DNA of 64,000 nt from Blautia sp. GTDB taxonomy: Bacteria; Bacillota; Clostridia; Lachnospirales; Lachnospiraceae. The stretch lies in NCBI GenBank assembly GCA_017515325.1, contig JAFWGA010000057.1, forward strand, positions 62,001-126,000, in the 5' to 3' direction. Position numbers and translations under genes: made by a program. Under the pieces are notes generated by a model. It worked only from the letters and a program-made list of their open reading frames with translations, had not been told where the DNA came from and searched no databases. This document shows, piece by piece, positions 50,081 through 58,896 of the stretch (position 1 is its first letter; each line of letters opens with the position of its first letter).

Positions 50081-51499
50081 CTATTTCCCTCCTTTCGCAT
50101 ATTCTCCACATGCACGCAAAAATGCCCGGGGTACCTGCGGATTCGCGTAATAATACAGGTGTGGAAAACCTGCCAGCATCGTTTCCGAGGCATGCATGCA
50201 ATCCCAGCTTCTCTCTGACAGTGGTTTGCAGGCAGTAAAACTACTCCCACAATTGGTGGAATCAAAATAATGGAATTCATGGGCTCGTATCTCTCCCCAT
50301 GCATTCTCCGAAAAGGCAGGCACTTTTTGCTGCAAGGTAATATACCCGAACCGGGACAAACGAGGTGTCCGAAATACCTTTCCTTCGATCACCCCGGCCA
50401 TGGGATAGAATATGCCGTCCATCCCCTCCATCTCCTGGTGCAGGTACATAAAGCCTCCACACTCTGCCAGACAAGGCATTCCCCCTCTCAGAGCCTGTCT
50501 GATGGCAGAACGCATCCCTTCATTTTCCGCCAGACTCGCTGCATGCAGCTCCGGATATCCCCCGTATAACAAGAGACCGTCCAGGTTTTCCGGCAGGCTG
50601 TTGTCGTGGATGGGACTGAAGGAGACAAGCTCCGCCCCCATCTGTCGAAGGAGAGACAGATTATCCTCGTAAAAAAAGCAGAAGGCCTCATCCTCTGCCA
50701 GACCGATCCGCAAGGGACCATCCTGGGAAAAAGGCTTTTGAGAAAACTCTGCCCTATCTGGGGTTACCCTAAGCGGAGGGGTATCGGAGGCCATCCTGAG
50801 GATACCGTCCAGATCCAAGGTCTTTTCCAGGATCCGGGCAAAATCCTCCAGTCTCTTCTGCAGCCGGGGAATCTCACCCGGTAGCACCAGGCCCAGATGC
50901 CGGCTTTCCAGGACCGCGTCATCTGTCTGAGGCACGTAGCCTAAGACCTTTACCTGCGTCTCCTCTTCGATTGTTGTCCTGAAGCGGTCATAAAGGGAGG
51001 GCGAAAGGCGATTGAGGATCACGCCCCTGATCCGGCTGTCTGGCCTGAAGGTGGAAAAACCCTTGATCAGGGCAGCCAGGGAAAGGCTCATTCCTCTGGC
51101 ATTCACGATCAGAATCGACGGGGTATCCGTCACTCTGGCAAGATCATAGGCACTTGCCTTCGGTGAGATGCCCCCCAGACCGTCATAATACCCCATAACA
51201 CCTTCCATCACAGCAATGTCACAGCCGGAAAGGTTCTTTGCCAACAGATAGCGGGTCGTGTCAGGATCTGTAAAAAAGGTATCCAGATTTCTGGATTTCG
51301 TCCCCAGCACCTGGCTGTGAAACATAGGATCAATGTAATCCGGCCCGCATTTAAAGGAGGCCGGTGAAAGCCCTCTAAAGAGCAAGGCCTGCAGAAGCCC
51401 GCTTGTGATAAGGGTCTTGCCTGTTCCGCTGGATCCTGCCGTTATCAGAATCCGAGGGAGCTCGATCGTTTTTTCTTCTTCGGTCCTTGATGTTTGCAT
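50081..51499 (-). CDS. cbiA: Cobyrinate a,c-diamide synthase
   Basis: A 472-residue ATP-dependent amidotransferase that makes the a,c-diamide, with glutamine as donor. Walker A is ITAGSSGTGKTLITSGLL, CGPDYIDPMFH is the substrate segment, EGVMGYYDGLGG follows, and the class I glutaminase nucleophile is in PCLAECGGFMYLH. Complete. Start ATG 51499. It abuts cbiB by 3 bases. Confidence 0.96.
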   Translation of the reverse strand: MQTSRTEEEKTIELPRILITAGSSGTGKTLITSGLLQALLFRGLSPASFKCGPDYIDPMFHSQVLGTKSRNLDTFFTDPDTTRYLLAKNLSGCDIAVMEGVMGYYDGLGGISPKASAYDLARVTDTPSILIVNARGMSLSLAALIKGFSTFRPDSRIRGVILNRLSPSLYDRFRTTIEEETQVKVLGYVPQTDDAVLESRHLGLVLPGEIPRLQKRLEDFARILEKTLDLDGILRMASDTPPLRVTPDRAEFSQKPFSQDGPLRIGLAEDEAFCFFYEDNLSLLRQMGAELVSFSPIHDNSLPENLDGLLLYGGYPELHAASLAENEGMRSAIRQALRGGMPCLAECGGFMYLHQEMEGMDGIFYPMAGVIEGKVFRTPRLSRFGYITLQQKVPAFSENAWGEIRAHEFHYFDSTNCGSSFTACKPLSERSWDCMHASETMLAGFPHLYYYANPQVPRAFLRACGEYAKGGK

Positions 51500-51539
51500 T
51501 CCTTATTCTCCAGACAACAGATGACATGTCAGTAACTGC

Positions 51540-51558
51540 TCCGTCAGCACCTCGCACT
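51540..51558. repeat. TCCGTCARCACCTCGCACT repeat, copy 2 (see 40280)
   Basis: Shared 19-base segment with the 40280-40298 sequence, in the cbiA-cbiJET spacer; GTAACTG flanks it on both sides. Confidence 0.55.
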
Positions 51559-51620
51559 CCGCTACATGCTGCGTCTTTCCCGTAACTGTGAAGGAATACA
51601 GGACTGAACCGTTACACAGG

Positions 51621-53603
51621 TCATTGACAGGTGACAATGTAGATGGGGTTTTCTCCCATCATCATGTGATAGCTTCCTACCGATTTCGAACGGGCGGTGG
51701 TAACGCTCACGATCTCTTCCTTCTCAAAACCAAGGCTTTTCAGCACTGCCAGGGTTTCTGTAAGGGTCTCCAAAGTAATGCAGTTGATCACAAGCCTGAC
51801 CTCAGGATTTTTTTCCCTGAGAAGCGCCACGATCCGACCCAGATTTCCGGAGGAGCCTCCGATAAAGGCGTGGGTGGGAGCCGGCAGATTCTCGAGAACC
51901 TCAGGAGCCTGGCCTGGAATGATCTCGAGATTGTCCACCGCGAACTTTCTCTTATTCTTTTCGATCAGCTCCAGCGCTTCCGGCTTTTTTTCGATGGCAT
52001 AGACACAGCCCTGGTCACAGCGCAGTGCCATCTCGACGGACACTGAGCCGGTACCTGCCCCCACGTCATAACAGATACTGTCCTGATACAAACGCAGCTT
52101 GGACAAGGACACCGCACGGATCTCCTCCTTGGTCATGGGTGCCTTTCCTCTTTCAAAGACTCCGTCCGGCAAACCATGCGTAGCACGAAGAGGAATATAG
52201 TATTGGTTCAGGGAACAAACCACGCTCAGGGGATCTGACTGATACTCCGTCAGCTCAAAAGCAGGTGCGTGGAAAATCTTTTCATCCTCATAGCTAAGCT
52301 TTTCCCCTACATACAGGACGATATTCCCCCAACCATACTCCGTCAGCCTCCTGGCCAGGCTGCTGACCCCATCCTGCGTTCCGAGAATGGCAAATACCTT
52401 TTCATGGTGTACCATCAGAGAAACCAGATTGCTGTTTCTGCCGTGAACGCTGGTAATGACAGCATCATCCCAGGACAAGCCCGCTTTCGCCATAAAATAA
52501 TTCACCGAAGATACGCCGCACAGGACCTCCAAGGTGCAGGGAAACCCACATAAGGCTTCCCGCAGCTTCCTTGCCCCGCTGTAAAAGCCGATATCCCCGG
52601 AGAGAACAACGGCAATCCTTTCGCATTCCGGATGAGCCTTAATCTGTTTCATGATTTCCTCGGAACGGTACTCATAGACCAGAGCCTGGCCGACAGTGGC
52701 CACTGCGTCTGCCATCCTTCTGGCACCGATCACAAGCTCCGCCCTTTTCAGTTCCTCCCTGGCCGCTTCGGTTAGCGTACCGCCGCTTCCCATACCGATT
52801 CCTATCAGGGCAATCCTGGGGATAACCTTCAGGGAAAAACGTCGGATCAATTCCTTTTTGCACTCGGCCAGACTGATCCCTTCCACCTGGAAAGGTCTGC
52901 CAATCACTACTGCCGTCACCTGACAGGCTATGGCAGCCTCTATTTTTTCCTCAAAGCCGCCTTCTCTGCCGGTATCCTTTGTAACCAGATAACGGCAATC
53001 GTACTGGCGAAGCATGGCCTCGTTCAGCTCCCGGGAAAAAGGCCCCTGCATTCCGATCAGATGCTTTCCCTCGATTCCCAGTTCCCGGCAGGTTTCCAGA
53101 ACCTGGGGCAGAGAAAGAACCCTGGCATACACCCTCTCCTTAAACCCGGTAAGCTGGGTATAGCTGGCCAGCTCCTTACTTCCGGTGGTAAGAAAAATAT
53201 TCCCTTGGGTATGCTCCAGGAAGGAGATCGCCTCCTGCGTATCCGCGACACAGACCACACCCTGCCTATGGGAATCCATAGTCTCCTCGTCCAGGCCTTC
53301 TCTCAGGACCCGCAGATAATCCACCTTCTGGTGCAGACAGGCAGACTTCAGATTCCCGGTAACCAATGGAGCATAGGGATGGGTGGCGTCCAGCACAAGC
53401 TCTGGTTTTTCCCTGTCAAGAAGCTTTTCCATGGCTTCCTGGTCCAGCCTCCCGTAGCTGATCTTCAGATATTCGTTTTCGGAAAGGGATTTGGCACCGT
53501 ACTCTGTAGCGACACAGCACAGAACCGCTGTCTCATGATCCGCCAGATAACGACTCAGCTCATACCCTTCTGTCGTTCCTGCAAAGACGATCACCTTAAA
53601 CAT
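51621..53603 (-). CDS. cbiET: Fused CbiJ-CbiE-CbiT (precorrin-6A reductase + C5,C15-methyltransferase/decarboxylase)
   Basis: A 660-residue three-part enzyme. Residues 1-255 are CbiJ/CobK (VIVFAGTTEGYELSRYL, LDATHPYAPLVT, a TGREGGFEEKI end). About 263-465 is CbiE (IALIGIGMGSGGTLTEAA, SGDIGFYSGARKL). About 475-655 is CbiT (DVGAGTGSVSVEM at 513-520). So reduction at C18-C19, methylation at C5 and C15, and decarboxylation are on one chain. CbiE-CbiT fusions are well known (CobL); a CbiJ head is less common. Start ATG 53603 overlaps the cbiH stop by 8 bases. The gap to cbiA (121 bases) contains repeats. Confidence 0.94.
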   Translation of the reverse strand: MFKVIVFAGTTEGYELSRYLADHETAVLCCVATEYGAKSLSENEYLKISYGRLDQEAMEKLLDREKPELVLDATHPYAPLVTGNLKSACLHQKVDYLRVLREGLDEETMDSHRQGVVCVADTQEAISFLEHTQGNIFLTTGSKELASYTQLTGFKERVYARVLSLPQVLETCRELGIEGKHLIGMQGPFSRELNEAMLRQYDCRYLVTKDTGREGGFEEKIEAAIACQVTAVVIGRPFQVEGISLAECKKELIRRFSLKVIPRIALIGIGMGSGGTLTEAAREELKRAELVIGARRMADAVATVGQALVYEYRSEEIMKQIKAHPECERIAVVLSGDIGFYSGARKLREALCGFPCTLEVLCGVSSVNYFMAKAGLSWDDAVITSVHGRNSNLVSLMVHHEKVFAILGTQDGVSSLARRLTEYGWGNIVLYVGEKLSYEDEKIFHAPAFELTEYQSDPLSVVCSLNQYYIPLRATHGLPDGVFERGKAPMTKEEIRAVSLSKLRLYQDSICYDVGAGTGSVSVEMALRCDQGCVYAIEKKPEALELIEKNKRKFAVDNLEIIPGQAPEVLENLPAPTHAFIGGSSGNLGRIVALLREKNPEVRLVINCITLETLTETLAVLKSLGFEKEEIVSVTTARSKSVGSYHMMMGENPIYIVTCQ

Positions 53604-54333
53604 CTTTATACCCTCTGGGAGTTACCATTTTTCCATGAAGGTTCACAGTCTGGGAATTCCCGATAAAAACAGTGGTAAACATATCCACACTGGTCGTTCT
53701 GAGCTGATCTAAGGTCAAGACCCTGGCACTTTCCCCTTCCCGATGGATATTGGATACGATCCCACAGACGGTTTCAGGGGACTTATGCCTGAGCATGAGA
53801 TCGCAGGCCTTCTGAAGGTAATCCTTCCTCTTATGGCTGGAGGGATTGTACAAAACAATGGCAAAATCTGCCTCCGAAGCGAGAAGCAGTCGTTTCTCAA
53901 TTTTGTCCCATGGGGTGAGAAGGTCACTCAGGCTGATCAGACAAAAATCATGGATCAGAGGCGCTCCCAGAACAGCTGCCCCGCCCAGGGCTGCCGTCAC
54001 GCCCGGATATACCGTAATCTCAATATCCGGATAATCCTCCCCCACCTGGTAGATCAGACCTGCCATCCCATAAACGCCGGCATCTCCGCTGCAGATCATG
54101 GCGACGAGCTTTCCCTGGCGAGCCTGGGAAAAGGCCAGGACACAGCGATCTACCTCCCTTGTCATGGGAGTCGTCAGGAATTCCTTCCCCGGAAAGGTCT
54201 CCTTCACCAGATCCACATATACCGTGTAGCCTACGATAACATCACATTCACTCAATGCCTGGTAGGCCTCCCGGGTCATACCGTCTGCTGTGCCCGGTCC
54301 GATTCCCACCACAAGAATTCCCTTACGGTCCAA
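53596..54333 (-). CDS. cbiH: Cobalt-precorrin-3B C17-methyltransferase
   Basis: A 245-residue SAM-dependent methyltransferase catalysing C17 methylation with ring contraction. It shows LVVGIGPGTADGMT at the N-terminus, CSGDAGVYGMAGL, TVYPGVTAALGGAAVLGAPL and IVLYNPSSHKRKDY. I choose a TTG start at 54333, seven bases after GGAGG, with homology beginning there; the frame to 54366 would add 11 residues from within cbiG. It overlaps cbiG by 11 bases. Confidence 0.94.
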   Translation of the reverse strand: MDRKGILVVGIGPGTADGMTREAYQALSECDVIVGYTVYVDLVKETFPGKEFLTTPMTREVDRCVLAFSQARQGKLVAMICSGDAGVYGMAGLIYQVGEDYPDIEITVYPGVTAALGGAAVLGAPLIHDFCLISLSDLLTPWDKIEKRLLLASEADFAIVLYNPSSHKRKDYLQKACDLMLRHKSPETVCGIVSNIHREGESARVLTLDQLRTTSVDMFTTVFIGNSQTVNLHGKMVTPRGYKDV

Positions 54334-55387
54334 ATCTCCCCCTCCATTCTCTGACAGCCAGGGCAAAGGTCATTCCTGCCCCCGCGCTCTTTCCCATGAG
54401 CAGCCTGCCGCCCTGACAGGCCAGGACAGCGCTTCTCTCACATACATTATCTACACCCACCTTGCCGGCGACAAAGGAAGAAGCGGAAAAAGCTCCCTCT
54501 GCCCGACTCAGCTGATCGGCAGAATACGTGTAAAGAGGAAGGCTCCATTCCCGTGACAGGTTAAGAAAAGCCGGCTCCTCCTTTTTTATATCGATACTTG
54601 CCAGACCGAACAGGGCTTCTCTACAGATATTGTCAAGAAAGTCTTCTGCCCCCCTTAGAACAGCCTGGCTTTCTTTTCCCTTCCGGCATCCCATTCCCAG
54701 AGCTGCGACCCGAGGAATCACCACTACCGTCTCCTCAAAAGGACGGCAATCCCTGTGTATGGTGACAGCTATGCCTATACGGAGGCGATGCTCTTTTGAT
54801 GCTTCCTCAAGGCTCATTCCCTTTTCGTCACATAAGAAAAGCCCCTCCGGTAAGTCCCCATCCATGGGAAACTCACTGAAAAAGCCGACTCTTTCTCCGG
54901 CCAGCAGAGCAGCCGATGCTTCCTTGGCCGCTTTCATATTACGGATCCCACAGCCATTGGCCTTGGCAAACACATCCACCGCAAAACGATGATGCAGATC
55001 CGTGGCGGTCGTGATCACGGGCATGGCTTTCAGGATATCCGCTGCCAGAAGCGCCAGCTCATTGGCCCCTCCCAGATGGCCGGAAAGCAGGGATATCACA
55101 AACCTTCCCTCTTCGTCGATCACCAGGACGGCGGGATCGGTCTTTTTGCCTGCCACCATAGGCGCTATGCTCCGCACCGCTATCCCACAAGCTCCCAGAA
55201 AAATAAGGGCTTCGCAGACCGGGAACTGCTCCCGGGTCCATTCGCTCGCAGAGCACAAAACAGAGTCCGCCAGATACCTGCTCTTCTTATAGAGAACAGC
55301 CTCCTTTCCCGCCTCCTTCAGTCCCTGAAGCAGTTTTTCCCCGGTTCTTTGTCCTGTCATGCTGAAACAGATCATGGAAATGCCCAT
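54323..55387 (-). CDS. cbiG: Cobalt-precorrin-5A hydrolase
   Basis: A 354-residue CbiG, which opens the ring lactone and releases acetaldehyde. FLGACGIAVRSIAPMV, a LSGHLGGANELA segment and a C-terminal LGMGCRKGKESQ plus CERSAVLACQGGRLL are typical. The first Cys-rich motif and the later Gly-rich motif are both present. Start ATG 55387, six bases after GAGGAA and 3 bases from cbiF. Confidence 0.94.
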   Translation of the reverse strand: MGISMICFSMTGQRTGEKLLQGLKEAGKEAVLYKKSRYLADSVLCSASEWTREQFPVCEALIFLGACGIAVRSIAPMVAGKKTDPAVLVIDEEGRFVISLLSGHLGGANELALLAADILKAMPVITTATDLHHRFAVDVFAKANGCGIRNMKAAKEASAALLAGERVGFFSEFPMDGDLPEGLFLCDEKGMSLEEASKEHRLRIGIAVTIHRDCRPFEETVVVIPRVAALGMGCRKGKESQAVLRGAEDFLDNICREALFGLASIDIKKEEPAFLNLSREWSLPLYTYSADQLSRAEGAFSASSFVAGKVGVDNVCERSAVLACQGGRLLMGKSAGAGMTFALAVREWRGRFGP

Positions 55388-55390
55388 ATG

Positions 55391-56155
55391 CTATTCCTCG
55401 TTCACAGCCTTCCGGTAACCTGTCGTAAAGCCGGGATCATACAGCTTTGACCTGTCGTAATCTGAGGTGCTTACGACATCCCCCACAATGATCAGGGCAG
55501 TGCGTGAAATCCGGTTTTCCCTGGCGGTTTCCGCCAGGGTGGATACTGTGCAGATAAATTTCTTTTCATCCTCCCAGGTCGCCTTATAGACAATGGCCGC
55601 CGGGGTATCCGGCTCATATCCTCCCTCGATCAGTCTCCTGCTCAGCTCCTCAAGCATCCCGGAACTCAGAAAAAGAACCATGGTCGCGTGATGAGCGGCA
55701 AAGGACTGAATGCTCTCCCTTTCCGGAACCGGGGTTCTTCCCTCCATCCGGGTGATAATGACGCTCTGGGAAATATTCGGCAGGGTATACTCAAGATTGA
55801 GGGCGCTGGCTGCCCCGCAGAAGGCGCTTACTCCCGGACAATAGTCATAGCGGATCTCCTTCTCATCCAGGATATCCATCTGCTCCCGGATGGCACCGTA
55901 TATACAGGGATCACCCGTATGAAGGCGTACCGTTGTCAGAGACCTTCTCTCGGCCTCCTCCATCACGCCTATGACATCCTCCAGCGTCATATTGGCACTG
56001 TCATGGATCTGAGCCCCTGCCTTCGCATAGGACAAAAGCTGCGGATTTACGAGTGATCCGGCATAGATGATCACATCCGCCGTCTCCAAAAGCTCTTTTC
56101 CTCTCACCGTAATGAGATCCGGTGCACCGGATCCGGCTCCAACAAAATGTACCAT
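55391..56155 (-). CDS. cbiF: Cobalt-precorrin-4 C11-methyltransferase
   Basis: A 254-residue SAM-dependent methyltransferase of the C11 position. VHFVGAGSGAPDLITVRGKE starts the family fold, HTGDPCIYGAIREQMD and YDYCPGVSAFCGAASALNLEYTLP form the SAM site, and AIVYKATWEDEKK appears later. The start is ATG 56155, ten bases after GGGGGG; the TTG-started frame to 56179 is discarded. Confidence 0.95.
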   Translation of the reverse strand: MVHFVGAGSGAPDLITVRGKELLETADVIIYAGSLVNPQLLSYAKAGAQIHDSANMTLEDVIGVMEEAERRSLTTVRLHTGDPCIYGAIREQMDILDEKEIRYDYCPGVSAFCGAASALNLEYTLPNISQSVIITRMEGRTPVPERESIQSFAAHHATMVLFLSSGMLEELSRRLIEGGYEPDTPAAIVYKATWEDEKKFICTVSTLAETARENRISRTALIIVGDVVSTSDYDRSKLYDPGFTTGYRKAVNEE

Positions 56156-56185
56156 ATGCGGTTTGCCCCCCTTTTCCAATAGAGT

Positions 56186-56227
56186 CTCGTTTTCGTAACT
56201 ACCGGACGCAAAGTGCCGGGCAGTTAC
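56186..56227. repeat. GTAACTG-type palindromic repeat between cbiD and cbiF
   Basis: GTAACT (56195-56200) and AGTTAC (56222-56227) with an inner CCGG stem; CTCGTTTTC flanks on both sides. It includes the cbiD stop codon. Confidence 0.5.
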
Positions 56228-57417
56228 TCGTTTTCACCAGAAAGAATGCGGATCAGACGGGCTGCATCCTGCGTTTGGCCCAGATATCCATAGACCTGCG
56301 AAAAAATAACCGCTCCCAGTGTAATCTGGGAATAAGAATGGTGATCCAGATAAAACTGTATCCGTTCGCATACCAGCGTCATCGTCTTTTCCAGAAGCCC
56401 CGACTGTCTGAGTAAGTCCAGTGCTTCATCCGTTGTCATACAGGCAAGGATCCTTCTGGCCAGGTCAAGCTCTGCCCCCGCCCGAATGGCATTGGCGCAT
56501 AAAAGCTCCATCCTGGAATCCGCCTGATGGGAATGCGTATTCATGATTCCGCCTGCGACCTTGATAAATTTGCCGATATGGGCGATAAAAAGAATCCCCT
56601 TTACGCCAAGATCGATGGCCTGATCTATGGTTTCTCCCACATAATTACTGCATTTGATATTATTTTCAAACGGAAGCTTCATATGCTCCCGTAAATAGTC
56701 TTCTCCATAATTGCCGGGAGTGACGATCAGGTATTGCTCTCCCTGAGCAACATGCTGCTTCATCTCAACCCCAATGCTCTCTATGAGCGCCTTTTCACTC
56801 ATAGGCTCCACAATCCCTGTCGTGCCCAGGATCGAGATCCCCCCTACGATTCCCAGCCTGGGATTGAAGGTTTTCCGGGCGATCCTTTCCCCATCGGGAA
56901 CAAAGATGATAACCCGGAATCCTCCTTCATAGGAAAAGGCGGAGGCAGCCTCCCGGACGGCGGTCCGGATCATTTGGGCCGGAACCGGGTTGATTGCCGC
57001 CTCTCCAACCTTCTGAGAAAGACCGGGCAGAGTAACACGTCCCACTCCCTCTCCCCCATCCACTACTATTTCACTGCCCGGGATCTTCTCGACCCGGGCA
57101 TAGATCAGAAGCTGATCCGTCGTGTCAGGATCATCGCCTGCGTCCTTACGGACCGCACAGACAACGCTGCACAGCCGGCCGTCCTGTCTTTCCGGCCGGA
57201 TATCCTCCAGATACAGATGCAGACAGATCCCCTTGGGGGTCATCAGCTCTACGGTTTCCATTGCCCTTCCGGATAAAAGGATCCAGGCTGCCCCCTTTGC
57301 CGCAGCGGCGGCACAGGTTCCCGTCGTATAGCCGAAACGAAGCCTTTTGTTTCCTTTATAGACGTAATAGTCTTCTATCCCTGTTTTTCTGGACATATTA
57401 TACTCGATTTCTTTCAT
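56224..57417 (-). CDS. cbiD: Cobalt-precorrin-5B C1-methyltransferase
   Basis: A 397-residue CbiD, the C1-methyltransferase of the anaerobic route. LRFGYTTGTCAAAAAKGAAW, GVGRVTLPGLSQKVGEAAINPVP, ILGTTGIVEPMSEKAL and the C-terminal GKFIKVAGGIMNTHSHQAD are clear. Two starts are possible, ATG 57417 (overlapping coaX by 20 bases) and ATG 57396; neither ribosome site is strong. It is the first cob gene and is coupled to coaX. Confidence 0.95.
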   Translation of the reverse strand: MKEIEYNMSRKTGIEDYYVYKGNKRLRFGYTTGTCAAAAAKGAAWILLSGRAMETVELMTPKGICLHLYLEDIRPERQDGRLCSVVCAVRKDAGDDPDTTDQLLIYARVEKIPGSEIVVDGGEGVGRVTLPGLSQKVGEAAINPVPAQMIRTAVREAASAFSYEGGFRVIIFVPDGERIARKTFNPRLGIVGGISILGTTGIVEPMSEKALIESIGVEMKQHVAQGEQYLIVTPGNYGEDYLREHMKLPFENNIKCSNYVGETIDQAIDLGVKGILFIAHIGKFIKVAGGIMNTHSHQADSRMELLCANAIRAGAELDLARRILACMTTDEALDLLRQSGLLEKTMTLVCERIQFYLDHHSYSQITLGAVIFSQVYGYLGQTQDAARLIRILSGENE

Positions 57418-58165
57418 AGATGATAAACAAACCCTTCAGGATCAGTTCCTCATCCAGTATGATTTCCTTCCGGCAAAGGGAAACCACCTTCTTTGCCAAT
57501 CCTCCGGTAGCCACCCGACAGGCTTCGACGCCCAGTTCGCCTTCGATCCGGTCTATGATCCCGTCTAAGGCGGCGGCATTGCTGTAAAGAATTCCGTTTC
57601 TCATACTGTCGGCTGTATTTTTGCCGATCACTCTCCGGGGAGCTTCCAGGCTGATACCCGCCAGCTGAGCCGCGTGAGAGGTCAGGGCATCCAGGGAGAT
57701 CCCGATGCCCGGATAAATCAGGCCTCCAATATAGCGCTTCTTCTCATCCACCACTGTCACTGTGGTAGCTGTCCCCATATCAATCAGGATCAGCGGCACC
57801 GTGTACAGAGCTATCCCTGCCACTGCGGCAGCGACCAGGTCTGCTCCGACAGTGGCAGGATTATCCATGAGGATATTCAGTCCTGTTTTCAGCCCTGGTC
57901 CAAGTACCAAAGGCATTTTTTTCAGCACCTTTTCCACCGCCAGCTTCAGGCTTCCTGTAATCTGGGGTACAACCGAGGAAATGATGCTTCCCTCTATTCC
58001 GTCCAGATCCACGCTGTACAGATCCAATACCGTCTTGATATCCACAGCGTATTCCAGCTCCGTCTTCGTCCGGACGGTGGACAGCCTCTCCACGAACCAG
58101 GCTTTGTTCTGATCTATACAGCCTATGACAATATTTGTATTTCCTACATCAATAGCAAGTATCAT
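57398..58165 (-). CDS. coaX: Type III pantothenate kinase
   Basis: A 255-residue ASKHA-fold kinase, the first step of coenzyme A synthesis. MILAIDVGNTNIVIGCID is the first phosphate-binding motif, NPATVGADLVAAAVA and LILIDMGTATTVTVVD are also typical, and GGLIYPGIGISLDAL closes the set. Start ATG 58165. With panT and coaBC it makes a coenzyme A unit. Its stop overlaps the cbiD start region. Confidence 0.97.
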   Translation of the reverse strand: MILAIDVGNTNIVIGCIDQNKAWFVERLSTVRTKTELEYAVDIKTVLDLYSVDLDGIEGSIISSVVPQITGSLKLAVEKVLKKMPLVLGPGLKTGLNILMDNPATVGADLVAAAVAGIALYTVPLILIDMGTATTVTVVDEKKRYIGGLIYPGIGISLDALTSHAAQLAGISLEAPRRVIGKNTADSMRNGILYSNAAALDGIIDRIEGELGVEACRVATGGLAKKVVSLCRKEIILDEELILKGLFIIYERNRV

Positions 58166-58194
58166 AACAGCTTATTCTCTCGGTTTAATCGGCT

Positions 58195-58824
58195 TCATTG
58201 CTGCTCGACTTTTATCGCAGGCAGCACCTTGGCCTTTGCCAGGGCACTTACGATGGCGGCAGTGAGTACAGTGGATGAAAGCATCTCGCAGACTGCGTTC
58301 ACCCCTACAAAGGTGCAGATAAAGACAAGAACATTTCTACCGCCTATCAATCCCTTTACATACTCTGTATTTCCAAATAGAAGGATCAGAAGTCCCATAA
58401 AGAAAACCGTGTTCAGAAAAGCGGAAAAGAAACCTGTGACAGCGCTGGAAAGCGAAAGCCTGCCTGTTCTTTTGTGCAGGAACCTGAAAATATATCCTAA
58501 GAGGATACCGTCTGCCAGACGGGGAATAAATCTCTGGATAAAAGCAAGCAAAGGATGAATGGCAAACAGAGTGGCTCCCATGGCGCTGGTTCCGCCGATC
58601 CCGATGCACTGTCCAAAGCTGGTCAGCCCGAAAACAGCGCCGGCCACCGCCCCTCCTACAGGACCAAGTATGATGGCACAGACTGCAACAGGTATGACAT
58701 TGAAGGTTATGGCCAGGGGGCCGATGTTCAGATACCCCAGCGGCGTGTAGGCCATCAAAAGCAGAATACCGGTCATCAGTCCCAGGATAGTGAGCTGGGC
58801 AGTCGTAAATGTTCCTTTTTTCAT
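58195..58824 (-). CDS. panT: ECF transporter S component, probably pantothenate (PanT)
   Basis: A 209-residue polytopic protein with about six hydrophobic helices. The N-terminus has TTAQLTILGLMTGILLLMAYTPLGYLNIGPLAITFNVIPVAVCAIILGPVGGAVAGAVFGLTSF in outline, split by short turns, as in ECF substrate-binding components. No T/A components are here, as shared modules are usual. Specificity is inferred from position between coaBC and coaX; a cobalamin or cobalt role is the main alternative because of the next operon. Confidence 0.75.
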   Translation of the reverse strand: MKKGTFTTAQLTILGLMTGILLLMAYTPLGYLNIGPLAITFNVIPVAVCAIILGPVGGAVAGAVFGLTSFGQCIGIGGTSAMGATLFAIHPLLAFIQRFIPRLADGILLGYIFRFLHKRTGRLSLSSAVTGFFSAFLNTVFFMGLLILLFGNTEYVKGLIGGRNVLVFICTFVGVNAVCEMLSSTVLTAAIVSALAKAKVLPAIKVEQQ

Positions 58825-58896
58825 TTTTGATTCTCCTTGTTATTATTCTGCGTATGCAGATACAATACGGTGTGATGAATGCGTGGCCTTGAAATA

